The notes below the pieces were generated by a model. The model searched no databases. It saw only the letters and a program-made list of their open reading frames with translations, and was not told the origin of the DNA. Positions 22,101 to 31,829 of a stretch of DNA of 64,000 nt are shown piece after piece. The first letter of the stretch is position 1, and each line of letters begins with the position of its first letter. This DNA comes from Eleusine coracana subsp. coracana (lineage: Eukaryota; Streptophyta; Magnoliopsida; Poales; Poaceae), in assembly GCA_032690845.1 (NCBI GenBank), contig CM064424.1, forward strand, positions 36,221,511 through 36,285,510, written 5' to 3'. Made by a program: the position numbers and the translations under genes.

Positions 22101-23143
22101 AGTGGATAAGTTCCGACGGCCAACGCAGCAACCTTTGCACCATTGCCGACGCGAGCATCCACCTCGCCTTTTGCACATTTCCTTGCTTCTTTAAGCCCCT
22201 GCAATGATTTGCAAGTATGAATCATCGATCCGGTATCAAATACCCATGAATCATAAGGACATGTAGCAACATTATTAATTTCAATAACATTGATACCTGA
22301 ATTAGAAGTGTCTCCACCCTTCTTCTTCAGCTCTTCCAGATAAAGCTTGCAATTCCTCTTCCAATGATCGGGTTTCTTGCAGTGAAAACAAGGATCACTA
22401 CCCGCCGGTTTAGGCTTAGGAGCTGCTGCAGGCTTAGGCTTAGTGCTAGAGATCTGATCTGTAGCCTTAGCCTTAGTCTTGCGCTTTCGTTTCTTGCTAT
22501 CCTTTTGAACCAAGTTAACTTGACTTGGACCAGATTTTTTTATGCTTGCCTCAGCTGTCTTAAGCATCCCATGCAACTCAGCCAATGTCTTCTCTAAGCT
22601 ATTCATTTGAAAGTTCAAAATGAAAGGCTCATAGCTTGCAGGAAGCGACTGGAGAATCACATCTGTGGCCAAATCAGGGTGTAGAGCAGCACCAAGTTTC
22701 TCCAGATTCTCAATGTAACCAATCATCTTGATCACATGAGGACTGACAGAACCGTTTTCAGCTAGCCTGCACGCAAACAAGGACTTTGAGATGTTGTACC
22801 TCTCAGACCTTGCTTGGTTCTCAAACATGCCACGAAGTCCCTCAATCATATTGTGGGCATCCGCGTTCTCATATTGCTTCTGGAGCTCAGAGGACATAGT
22901 GGCAAGCATGAGACAGCTAACATCAACTGCATCATTGGTATGTTTCTCATACTCCCTTTTCTGAGTGGCAGTAGCATTTTCTGGCAGATCATCAGGATAG
23001 GGAAGCTCTAGAACATATTCCTTTTTCTCTTGCTTGAGAACAATTCTCAAGTTGCGATACCAATCAATAAAGTTTGTTCCACTAAGCTTTTCTTTTTCAA
23101 GAATTGAGCACAAATTGAAAGTGTTACTAGCGGTTGGTGCCAT
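19187..23143 (-). CDS. Copia Gag-Pol polyprotein, 1318 aa, intact
   Basis: A single open frame encodes all functions needed for Copia transposition. Domains by residue: gag about 1-230; zinc knuckle C252-x2-C-x4-H-x4-C265; protease with DTG at 303-305; integrase zinc site H440, H445, C471, C474; integrase triad D501, D564, E600; RT with YVDD at 992-995; RNase H with D1165, E1206 and D1244. Start is the ATG at 23141-23143 (MAPTASN), the first of the frame; length is normal for plant Copia. No stop or shift is seen, unlike every other element here. Copia clade not fixed; the gag resembles Tork-type grass families from memory. Expression would come from the LTR at 24555-25064. Confidence 0.96.
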   Translation of the reverse strand: MAPTASNTFNLCSILEKEKLSGTNFIDWYRNLRIVLKQEKKEYVLELPYPDDLPENATATQKREYEKHTNDAVDVSCLMLATMSSELQKQYENADAHNMIEGLRGMFENQARSERYNISKSLFACRLAENGSVSPHVIKMIGYIENLEKLGAALHPDLATDVILQSLPASYEPFILNFQMNSLEKTLAELHGMLKTAEASIKKSGPSQVNLVQKDSKKRKRKTKAKATDQISSTKPKPAAAPKPKPAGSDPCFHCKKPDHWKRNCKLYLEELKKKGGDTSNSGINVIEINNVATCPYDSWVFDTGSMIHTCKSLQGLKEARKCAKGEVDARVGNGAKVAALAVGTYPLSLPSGLVLELNNCYYIPALGKNIISSKCLEEDDGYEVIIRNKCCSIYLNNILYGNCPLVNGLYYLDLENKPIYNIDAKRLKPNDLNPTYTWHCRLGHINEKRIKKLHTDGLLSYFDFESIDTCESCLLGKMTKSPFTGNSGRASELLGLVHTDVCGPISCTARGGFQYFITFTDDFSRYGYIYFMRHKSESFEKFKEFQNEVQNQLGKTIKRLRSDRGGEYLSHEFGEHLKQCGIVPQWTPPGTPQWNGVSERKNRTLLDMVRSMMSQSDLPLSFWGYALETAAFTLNRVPSKSVERTPYEIWTGKRPGLSFLKIWGCEAYVKRMTSDKLSSKSDKCFFVGYPRETKGYYFYNREEGKVFVARNGVFLEKEFLSKRVSGRTVQLEEVQEAPENVSSSAIPQLDEQIVVEPIVETPAPRRSERARRAPEKFMLLTTGQRDILLVDNDEPKTYSEAMMGPDSEKWLGAMRSELESMRENQVWNLIDPPDGVKTIECKWVFKKKIDMDGNVHIYKARLVAKGFKQIQGVDYDETFSPVAMLKSIRILLAIAAFYDYEIWQMDVKTAFLNGNLSEDVYMTQPEVFVDPQNARKICKLQKSIYGLKQASRSWNLRFDEVVKGFGFIKNEEEPCVYKRASGRALVFLVLYVDDILLIGNDIPMLEAVKTSLRKSFSMKDLGEAAYILGIKIYRDRSKRIIGLSQDTYIDKVLKQFNMQDSKKGFLPMSHGVSLSKTQCPSTPDEQEKMRAIPYASAVGSIMYAMISTRPDVAYALSAVSRYQSNPGEAHWGANKNILKYLRRTMGMFLVYGGEEELVVNGYTDASFQTDKDDSRSQSGYVFCLNGGAVSWKSSKHDTVADSTTEAEYLAASEAAKEAVWIRKFVSELGVVPSASSPMDLYCDNSGAIAQAKEPRAHQKNKHVLRRYHLIRDIVAQGDVKICKVHTDSNIADPLTKPLSQPKHEAHMRSMGIRYLHD

Positions 23144-24540
23144 GATCTACAACAGAAAATATGCAAATATAAGCACTATGTAAATATAAAACTCTTATAA
23201 ACATTTTAACAAAAGTTCATTATTCCACTATATGCTTGGAATCGTTTTCCCTCAAAACGACATATAGTGGTTCAAGATCCATATTCAACTTAGATCCTAG
23301 TGAGCTTTGGCATCACCGCTAGAAATCTAGTGACATAGGTAAGCAACACTTTGCTAATCACATCCCTATGTGACTCTTGTTTGTTGGGTGGCATCACATG
23401 CCCTGGCGCCAACACCATGCCCCAAAGCCCAAAACCGTTTTGATAGCTTTGTTAATTAAACCAATACTATGCATATAAATGTCCGATATTTATCCTAATA
23501 ATTAAGATAGTTGAGGTACTCTACTTTGGCAGACCTACCATACAACGATCATAATTTTAATAGGTGCAGCTATTGGAAGGGTATATAATTTAATTTTTCT
23601 TGAGGGAACCTATTCTAGCATGTTAATCATATCTAATATAAATAATATATGAAAGAATAGGATGATAGGAACATCATCACAGGCAATCATATTGACTGTG
23701 AAATAGTATGGCCCCTTTCAATTGGTGATCTCCATCTCCATTGTCATCGCCATGTCTCCCGTCCCTTCAACCATCATGCTTGAGGCCTCCATGAACTAAC
23801 ACTTAGCTACTACAACTAATAGCTAGTAATAAATTACATGAGAATATCAAGCATCACAGATCGACACGCAGGCCGTTATACAATAATATGACAGCCTCAA
23901 CCCAGCTGTAATTAATCATGGCACGTAGGCCATGCAAATCACATATATACATCACATGCATCTTTTGGGCCATACCATTCACAACATTCTCTGCAAAAAC
24001 AAGTTAGGAGAGAAGCGAATGCTAACATGTGGCCAAAAAGGGTTGTAACAATCTAGGCGTGTCCGTACGGCGAATGCTAACATGTGGCCAAAAAGGGTTG
24101 TAACAATCTAGGCGTTATACAATAATATGCCCCAAAGCGAATGCTCACAGGATTTCACAGATCGTATCTATAAAATCACAATGGAAATCCTATCGGGAAA
24201 ATCATATTTGCCCGATTTTGAGTCATTCACAATGGCTTAGTTTTCCATTAGGTTTTCATGAGTAGACTGCGGTACATGATTATGATACTATTGGCTCCTC
24301 TACTGGCGCACGCAGTTAGTCCCGATGGTGATTCCAGCCGGTAGGAACAAGTCGCGCGTGCACAGAGAAGGAACACAAATAAATCAATGATGCATGTATT
24401 GCTATCCGCCCATTACCTTGTGAACCTCCCTATCATCATTGATCTAATCAATCCGAACACAAAACATGTAATAGATCTCATCTAGTACATCAACATATCG
24501 ACTATATGCACAAGATCTAGATCACAAACTACACAAGGTC
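23144..24540 (-). other. Long 5' leader of nested Copia
   Basis: About 1.4 kb between PBS and gag ATG, without a convincing reading frame. It holds a 55-bp tandem duplication (24016-24070 and 24071-24115, the second slightly shorter, beginning CGAATGCTAACATGTGGCC). It would be the 5' untranslated and packaging region of the element RNA. Confidence 0.7.
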
Positions 24541-24553
24541 GGATCTGATACCA
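24541..24553 (-). other. Primer binding site of nested Copia
   Basis: The minus strand reads TGGTATCAGATCC, starting one base after the LTR end at 24555. It is complementary to the 3' end of initiator/elongator-type tRNA-Met as in most plant Copia elements. Confidence 0.88.
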
Positions 24554-24554
24554 C

Positions 24555-25064
24555 TGTTGGGGAACGGGTAGGCTACGATAGCATATAAAATTTCTACCGT
24601 TCAACCAGGAAACCTTGCAAGAGAGGATCATGGATCGTTACCACTAGACGCGCAGGTGGAGCGGAAGCGAATGTTGGAGCAGCTCGATCCAACGTAGTCG
24701 CGCGTCGGTGTAGAGGAAGTAGTCGATCACGTCAATCGTCTCCTTCTAGTCCAGCCGTCGGCACCGCAGCAGCAGCAGCGCCTCCTCGCGGTATCCACAC
24801 GTACGGGGTTGGAGCACCGTGCGCGGCGTGCTAGCACCGGCAACACGGTTAGGGTTTTGTGGGCGAGAAAGAGGAGCACGACGGCTAGGGTTAAGGACTG
24901 GTGGAATCACCTGCGCCTTAAGCCCCTCCTCCACTTAAATAGACCCTTCTAATGGGCCTCGACTAGTTGGCCCATTAGTGGACTAATTCCTCACACGGAT
25001 CAATATCCGTATGACCCTCACATACGGATCAAATCCGTATTGTCTCTTGGGCATATCTCCAACA
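24555..25064 (-). repeat. 5' LTR of the nested Copia element
   Basis: 510 bp and the promoter LTR in element orientation. Probable TATA-like box TATTTAAG on the minus strand at 24934-24941. Upstream in U3 lie two adjacent inverted repeats around ATACGGAT/ATCCGTAT (24993-25042). Followed by target duplication GTATG at 25065-25069. Confidence 0.95.
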
Positions 25065-25182
25065 GTATGACCAAAGAATTCATTACAATATTGGTGTTGG
25101 ATCTAGACCTTCGGTTTACCGAATCAGATTTTACTACGTGCCTGGTAGCAAAATAAAGTATCAAAATAGACAATCCAATTCT

Positions 25183-28100
25183 TTACACCTTGGGTAAAGG
25201 ATCCAGTTCTATCTGGTTAGTTAAGATAGTGGCAGTTTTTTGAGCCTCAGTTATCAATGTCTCACATTGATCGTCGGTAAGGTCCTCGTGAAAGCCTTCA
25301 ACGACAGCATCTAGGTCCAGGCTGGAAATGTGTGATTTGGCAATAGCCAGCACTTGAGCGCCGGCTAGCTCAGCTATATGACAGGCATGCTGGCTCACTC
25401 AGCTTGGCGCTTCTTGTAGCCGGACCAGGAGGTCTCGACACTTAGGCGGCTTCTCTTCAGGAATAATGTACTGGGCCACTACCTCTGCATCACTCTACAA
25501 AGCTGCAAGAGACCAGTGAAGATTTGTGTCACCCTCAACAAATTTCTTTTGTAACAACTCGTAAGCTCTTTGAGACCCTATAGAGAAAAAATAAATACAT
25601 TTGTAGGGGAAAATATAGTTCCAGCAACGCAGGTAATATCAACAGTTTACCTTTGAGGCGTTTTTCTGTAGCAGCCTTCTCTGCCTCAAGAGTAGTTGCC
25701 TTTGCTTTGTAGTCTTCTTTCAGCTTCTCAACTTCTTTGAAAGACACCCTAAATTTATTCTGTTCGTCTACTGCCTTTTTGAATATGTCCTCGGCTTTAG
25801 ATAGCTCAGTTTTCAATGTTGAATTTTTCTCTCGTTGAGCTTTTAGTTGTTCATCAGCCTCTGTTGAAGGTCACGAGTAAGTGTCCAGCCACAAGATAAA
25901 GGGAGAGACAGAGAAACCATACCTTGGGATTTCTTCTTCAAGTGATCCTTGGATTCCTCCATGGTCTTGAAGCCAGTTTTCAGTTTTTCAAAGTTCTTCA
26001 TAACTTCCTCCAATGCTTGTAATCGCTCTGACAATTCTTGATTTTGTTTGTTTAATTTGTCAACCCCGTCAGAGGAAGACTCTAATGCCTTCAAGCGATC
26101 CTTCAGTTCGGCAATCAAAGTTGTCGAGTCATCTTCCTTCTGATTTTTAGAGGCAAGCTCCTACGACAAATCTGCGATAGGGCATTCGGCAATTACAATA
26201 TGTGGAATTCTTGACATACTCATGATCAAAAGGGACTGCTGATGGCATACCTGATATCCTGCCTTGCAAGACGTCTATCCGGGAGGAGTATGATTTCAGC
26301 TCGAGGGTCAGATGACCGACTTCTAACCTCTCCCTAGCAAGCTGATCTTTGGTATCCAGGGCCTTCGCTAGTTTTCTGCTGGCAAATTGCAACACCTTGT
26401 TTTTGCTAGCCATGTGCGCTTTCAGTTTCTAAAAAAACATGCATGGGTTAAGCTTGTCATATCTTATAATTTGAAGACGTATGCGTCAGCACCATACCTG
26501 GAACGAGTAAAAAGCTTTCTGAGTCAGCTCTTCAAATATCTTCAACTCTTCTTGTTCATGAGCTTCATCAAAGCCGACAATGGCATGTTTGCCAATGTGG
26601 TAAACCACTCGGGCGAACTCAGGCTTTTCCTCAACTCCTTCTCTCACCACTCGGTGGATGGGTATTGCGGCTACATCTAGTTTAGGGCCGATTGGATAGT
26701 CATATGTTGGCTCCGGCATTTTCTCAAAAGTTAACAAAGGCTCCCCCGTGTCCTTTGGCACAGAAGCCTCATGGGTTGAGTCCATTGTAGGGGAGTTCAA
26801 GTCTGGCATGGGTGAGTCTTTCGTCACATCATGACCATCGCTTGTTCCCGAAGGTGGGGGAGAAGCTTTCGAATCACTCGGTTTTTTGGTCGAATGGCCG
26901 GGAGCATCATCCTGAGGCATCTTTGACCCGGTCTTAGAGTTGCCTTCCTCAGGATTGATGTTTTGTGGTGTCGCGCTTCCCGAGGATGTGGACCCTAAAG
27001 CTCTGAAAGGATGAACAAGGCATTAGCAAGCCATGCTGTTACAAAAAAAATCAGGGTAAGTTTAGAAATCCATACTTAGCCTGACGCTTAAATTTCAAGC
27101 CAAACACCTTCAGAGGCGGGCTAGTCGGTCTAGGACTTTGTGTCTTCGAGGCATGATCAGAAGATGTTTCTTTTTCTGCACTCGGTCGGGAGTGATCTTC
27201 AGCAACATTGGGCCTTGGATCATTTGTTGCTCCTGGCCGAGTGGCAGGAACCTCTTTTGAAGCCTTACACTTTCTTTCTTCTTCAAGTCTGGCAGTCCAC
27301 TCTGCCAAAGGTTCATCATCGTCAGATTATTCGATTTGCACCTTTCAGCATTTTGGTGCAAACAGCTGTTTGGGCGACCTTTCTGGGGCTTTTGGAGGCA
27401 ATGGAGGGTTTGATGAATACACATCAAGAACCTAAAATTCACATAATATGATTACTACCAGTCATAAAAATGTTAGAGATGGGACGCAGCCATAAGAAGT
27501 GATCACTTACATCATTTCTGGTGATTTTTGAATGATAACCCATCCTGGCGGAACCTGGGGTCCAGTCAAGCAAAGAGGAGAAGACACCCTCCAGTCGAAG
27601 TGTCAACTCCCGCTCTGTCAACTCTTCAGTTACCTCCACAGTAGGGTCCTTTTTCAAGTTGAATTTCCAAGTAGGGATGTGACGTTTTTTAATCGGTTGC
27701 ACGCGTCGATAAATGAAACTGGCAGCCACATGGACTCTATTGTATCCTTTTTTCTTCAAATCTGCAATTTCCTCTAGTATTTTGTCGACCTGTGATTTCT
27801 TATTTCGAGACGCCTTTGCCGACCACTCGGGTCGTGGCACTGGCGCTTCAGCTGCAAACTCCGACAATGATGGCGCATGGTTCCCATGGTAGAACCAGTC
27901 AGCGTGCCACCCTTTGTTTGTCGAATGGAGAGGAACCTCGATATACTTTGACTTATTCCTAAGCTGGAACCCAGCTCCCCCAATCATATTATTATTGTTC
28001 GATTTTAACACAAATAGCTCTTTGAAGGTATCAAAGTGTGGGGTGATCCCCAAAAAAGCCTCACATAGGTGGATGAATATGGAAATGTGGAGTGAATATG

Positions 28101-28464
28101 GAAATGTGGAGAATAGAATTAGGATTCAGATTCACCAGATTGATTCCATAGAAAAATAGCAATCCTCGGAAGAAATCGCTACAGGGGATCCCAAACCCGC
28201 GATAAAAGAACGAGGCAAAGACGGTGATATGATCAACAGGGGGTTGCGGAAATTTCTGACCTAGTGCTTTGATCCAATTTCCAGTCAGCTGATCCTGAAG
28301 GACTTCGTCGATTACCAGCCTGTTGATCTTCTCCGTGTCCATGGCGGAGGCCGGGAACTCTCTGATCCCCATCGAATGTCAAAGCAGGCTTCGTCCTCCG
28401 TTGAAGTAGGGGATGCTTGCTTCCGCGAGTCTTTTGCGCTTGGGTGAGATCTCTTTGGAGCCAT
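25183..28464 (-). pseudogene. Antisense seven-exon gene of the Tat element (Transposase_28-like, coiled coil)
   Basis: Minus-strand exons by splice site and phase: 27511-28464, 27076-27431, 26498-27002, 26251-26428, 25923-26171, 25651-25860, 25183-25577. Every intron is GT...AG and the exons join in phase. Exon 1 (ATG 28464, MAPKRSH) carries FFYRGFGIPCSDFFRGLLFF and NPNSILHISIF, the signature of the 'putative gypsy type transposon' domain (PF04195, recalled). Exons 3-6 are acidic then strongly coiled-coil. Breaks: a one-base loss near 28375; a 19-base tandem duplication at 28074-28111; TGA at 27345-27347 and TAA at 27327-27329 in exon 2; one TAG in exon 5; one TAG and one TGA in exon 7. It lies antisense between pol and 3' LTR of the Tat element. 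Function unknown. Confidence 0.8.
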
Positions 28465-28735
28465 GGAGTGGTGGATTTGTGGAAATGGAAAGATTGAATG
28501 CCAAACAGGGTGCGAGGGAAGATCTAGGGTTAGAAGCAAGAGGCGGTGGAAGCAGAGCGAAATGGAGGTGAGGAGTCGTGAATGAGATAAGTGAGTGACA
28601 GATTAACCTAATTGACCCCATACAGTAATGGGCCTACTTAGCCCGCTAGCTCACTTCTAAATGTCAAGGCGCGTCCTTTTAGGGTAGTTGGGATGATGTC
28701 TATTATATTCCTTTACAATGACACTCAGATTGAAA

Positions 28736-29142
28736 CAGTGCCAATTTTGGGGGCTGTTATCTGGGAAATTGTGATCAATCACTCAGATCACATTAGCACC
28801 AATCTTGGGGGCTGTTATCTTGGAAATTGTGATCAATCACTCGGATCACATCAGCACCAATCTTGGGGGCTGCTATCTGGCATATTGTGATCAATCATTC
28901 AGATCATATCAGCGCCAATTTTGGAGGTTGTTATCTGAGAAATTCTGGTCAATTACTTGTATCAAAACAGCGCTAATCTTGGGGGCTGTTATTTCAAGAT
29001 TTGTGATTAATCACTCGGATTGTCATCATCAATCTTGGGGGCTGCGGTTTTGAATTTCATGATAAGTCACTCGGACTGAAGCATCATCAGACTTGGGAAT
29101 CTACTATTTTTATATTGGTGATGAATCACTCGGATAATGGTC
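28736..29142 (+). repeat. 58-bp tandem repeats carrying PPT-like motifs
   Basis: About seven copies of a 58-bp unit begin near 28736, 28794, 28852, 28910, 28968, 29026 and 29084, with later copies more diverged. Each holds (A/C)TTGGGGGCTG plus GTGATCAATCACTCGGAT. The G-rich core copies the element's own polypurine tract (CCTTGGGGGCTAC at 29465-29477). Such tandem repeats just upstream of the 3' LTR are known for Tat-lineage elements. Confidence 0.85.
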
Positions 29143-29464
29143 ATATAATATGCAGTAGAGCTGATTATCTTGACAAGTCACTCAATCTGTTCAGGAAAGT
29201 GTTAGATTCGAATAGCCAATGTTTTTAGCTCACAAGGTATTTCATTCAAAATGTCTTCTGTGCTAAGGGCTATGATTGGTTATAGATAATTAATATTTCT
29301 GGTCTTTAAACTCACAAATCGTTTCAGGAAAGTATTCAACATCTCTTGAGTTAGAAGCTGGACCATCGAGATATCGAAGCAAATTTTGTATTTATCAAGT
29401 TGAAGTACTTTTCAATTCCAAGAGATGTTGAAGCAAACTGGAGTTATGATTGAAATTGGAAAGT

Positions 29465-29477
29465 CCTTGGGGGCTAC
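29465..29477 (+). other. Polypurine tract of the Tat element
   Basis: CCTTGGGGGCTAC immediately before the LTR start TGTAGGATATATG at 29478; the standard Tat-type plus-strand primer position. Confidence 0.8.
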
Positions 29478-29894
29478 TGTAGGATATATGTACCCGGGAT
29501 ACCTGACTACTCGGTTATATGGGCGAGTGGGCCAGGGGATCGGTTATGACGTGTTCAAGAGTATGGCTTAGAAGATATTTAGTCAGATATTTATGTTGAG
29601 TAATCGGCAAGTTAGGTTAGCAGATAGTATGGAATCTTCTGTAACCGAATGATAGATTACCATGTAAGCCGCTGTTCTTCAGATATATAAGGAGGGCAGG
29701 AGGACTTTGATAGGAGAGAGACGTATTGGAACCCTAAGTCCAGTGCGCCGTCAAGCAATACAAGAATACCAAACAGGACGTAGGGTTTTTATCCGCAAGG
29801 AGGCCTGAACCTGTATAAACCCTGTGTCCTGTGTCCATCAATCTTTCACACTCATACGCATACCTAGATTAACTATTGAGGATATCTCTCGACA
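29478..29894 (+). repeat. 3' LTR of the Tat element
   Basis: Begins TGTAGGATATATG after the PPT and ends near ATATCTCTCGACA (29882-29894), giving TG...CA ends with near-inverted termini and 417 bp. A TATA-like ATATATAAGG lies near 29684-29693. The 5' partner LTR is not in the window, so the right boundary is inferred from the terminal inverted repeat only. Confidence 0.7.
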
Positions 29895-30600
29895 CCCACC
29901 ATTGGTAGTTTTTCATCGGTAAGTCCATACATCTCAGGGAATTTGTTCTGGTTGGTGTTATTTAATGGTAGTTCATCATTGCTTGCGGGGTGTTGTTTCT
30001 TCCCGCCATGGTCGGTATCCCACCTCACGTTCATCGTCTCCCAAGCGGGCTCGGGTTGGAGCAAACTTGGCGGACGAGTTGGCTCGATGATGCTGAGCCC
30101 GGGTTCGTCGTCATTGCAGCCGGCGCACCCGAACTTGTCGTCGTTGCAGCCGGCGCCCTAACCACGGCTGTCATTCTCGCACATCGCCTCCTCCTGTGGC
30201 TCCAACTCCTCAGGTGGACACTGACGATGACGAGGATCCACCAGAGCTTGACGATGACGCTTTCATGGAGGCTTTGCGGCAGGACAGTGATGACGACGAT
30301 GAGGAACCATTGGAGCTCGATGGCATCGCGGACCGGATGCGCATCCGCGTAAGGACCACCCCTCCGGCAAGTGCTGGTTCTGCTGCCCTGTTTGCCCATT
30401 GGAGAGCTATAGCAGTACGAAGGTGCGCCTTCATGTCATGGACATTAGCATGGATGGGCCGCAACCTGGCATCGACGCCTAGGCTGAATGCACTATGAGT
30501 TTGCTCGTCAGGAGGACTAGGTTAATTAGTTTATTTAATTAGTTATAGGTTGTATATACATATGTGTTTGTGAAAAGCAATGTTCTTTCGTTTCTGTGTT
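29895..30600 (+). other. Unrecognised segment with an acidic open frame
   Basis: An open frame at 30196-30498 (plus; starts with GTG, so probably a fragment) encodes an Asp/Glu-rich stretch (VDTDDDEDPPELDDDAF) and then a basic tail. Just upstream is a 19-base near-repeat (TCGTCGTTGCAGCCGGCGC, near 30108 and 30132). On the minus strand 29900-30064 encodes a short peptide with HPASNDELPLNNTNQNKFPE that looks like transposon-derived coding sequence. I do not recognise either and assign no function. Confidence 0.3.
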
Positions 30601-31560
30601 CATCATGAGTTATCTACTGAAACGTTTGCAAGGCGAAAACGAACGTGAACATGAACAAACGTGAACGAACACTAATAGACACGAACCAAACACGAACGTG
30701 GAACGCGATCATGAATAGAGGCAGATGATTGCAGGAACACAAACACGCCCACGAACGGTAACTATTGCAATGAGAATCTTCATGTGGAAGCGAACTGGAC
30801 CGTTCACTCGCTTGCTCTCTATCTCCTCGCTGCATTCTCCCTGCCTCACGTCTTGTTGTTAGATTCTCGCATCCGTAAGTCAGTGTATGAGCATTTATCA
30901 ATGACAGATGGGTCTGGTTTTAAGGTGGCCCTAGCGCCAGCGACTCTATGTTGGAGGAGCCTCTGTTCGTCTTCACTCGCATGCCTATGAGACTACGAGG
31001 GTATAATGCAGAGGGCAGTTCGCATTCACTCTCCCACATGCTTCCTCCTGCTCTCCGCCTTCCCGCCTTCTCGCCACGCTCTGGTCAATATTCCTCGATC
31101 AACATGCCAACGCCAATGCCACCTTGGCTTAGTCTATGACTTGTGGCCCCAAACGATATTGGTCACACGTATCAGTAGAAAAATCTATCCCTCCATTGTC
31201 TCGGCCGACGAAGGAGCATGCGGGCCTAACCTCATGAATGCAAGTCCATTGTTGCACCTCTACGCGCACGTCCATGAGTCTCTGCTGCACTCTCCACATC
31301 AATCATGGGCCGAAGGCTATAGGAGGTGCAACTCCACATCGGCGTCGGCTTGACCACATGTCTTTGCGCTGACGACCATGAAGCCCGCCACGTCTAGAAG
31401 CAAATGAGGTCATTTGCTATTTGCAAAATGTTTGTTTTAGAAAAGATTATTTGTTGTTTACTATTTGCAAAATGTTTGCAGCAAATATGGTACACTCATT
31501 GAATTCCTGCATCCGTAAGTGAGTGCGTGAGAATTTATCAAAGACAGATGGGCTCAGTTT
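30601..31560. other. Anonymous region
   Basis: No supported gene. A degenerate CGAACGTGAA-rich stretch lies at 30640-30720. A roughly 60-base segment near 30866-30930 (GCATCCGTAAGT...GACAGATGGG) recurs diverged near 31508-31565. Confidence 0.4.
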
Positions 31561-31567
31561 CCATAAG

Positions 31568-31663
31568 TAATCTACAAATGGTCCAGTTCAGTAACCTACA
31601 AATGGCCATGTCCAATAACATACAAGTGGTCCAGTCTAGTATCCTACAAATGGCCCAGTCCAA
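31568..31663 (+). repeat. 24-bp tandem repeat, four copies
   Basis: Four consecutive 24-base units of the form TAACCTACAAATGGYCCAGTCCAR, starting at 31568, 31592, 31616 and 31640, each with 3-6 differences. Short minisatellite just upstream of the SINE-like promoter. Confidence 0.85.
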
Positions 31664-31721
31664 GGGCAAACATCCACATAGCTATATTAAAATTAAATGT
31701 TATGACCCTGCAACCAAGCGA

Positions 31722-31800
31722 GGGTCCTAGCACAGTGGTAAGTCTTTCGGTTTTATGGGGCAAGTCGTGAGTTCGAGATCTGGCACCCACTGTTTGACTT
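31722..31800 (+). mobile_element. tRNA-like Pol III promoter, SINE-like head
   Basis: TAGCACAGTGG at 31728-31738 fits the A box (TRGCNNAGYNGG) and AGTTCGAGATC at 31770-31780 fits the B box, 31 bases apart, as in tRNA-derived plant SINEs. No cloverleaf can be folded, so it is not a tRNA gene. The 3' end and target duplication were not identified. Confidence 0.5.
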
Positions 31801-31829
31801 TTAACTTACAAAAAACATGGACGAACGCG

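Larger units (their letters stand above)
17743..25064 (-). mobile_element. Complete Copia LTR retrotransposon, 7322 bp, apparently intact
   Basis: Two 510-bp LTRs (17743-18252 and 24555-25064) with TG...CA ends and TGTTGG/CCAACA inverted termini. It has a GTATG target duplication, a tRNA-Met-type primer site, a polypurine tract and one uninterrupted 1318-codon gag-pol frame, read on the minus strand. The LTRs differ at three positions by eye (near 17850, 17890 and 18170 of the left copy), so insertion was recent. At the commonly used grass rate of 1.3e-8 per site per year that is roughly 0.2 million years. All catalytic residues are present, so it is a candidate autonomous element. Confidence 0.95.
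12740..29894 (+). mobile_element. Tat-lineage Ty3/gypsy retrotransposon, 5' truncated, with nested Copia
   Basis: Order on the plus strand: gag, protease, RT, RNase H, a second RNase H, integrase, then (after a nested Copia at 17743-25064) an antisense intron-bearing gene, 58-bp tandem repeats, PPT and 3' LTR (29478-29894). Dual RNase H and an extra antisense ORF between pol and the 3' LTR are hallmarks of the plant Tat lineage (Grande/RIRE2/Retand relatives; recalled). The 5' LTR, PBS and gag N-terminus are missing. Without the nested insertion the remnant is about 9.8 kb. All coding parts carry stops or shifts. Confidence 0.85.

Noticed and set aside
30196..30498. Acidic 100-residue frame as a host gene
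   Set aside because: No ATG start, no domain recognised, repeats upstream; kept only as an unrecognised open frame.
31722..31800. tRNA gene
   Set aside because: A and B boxes are present but no acceptor stem, anticodon arm or cloverleaf can be drawn.
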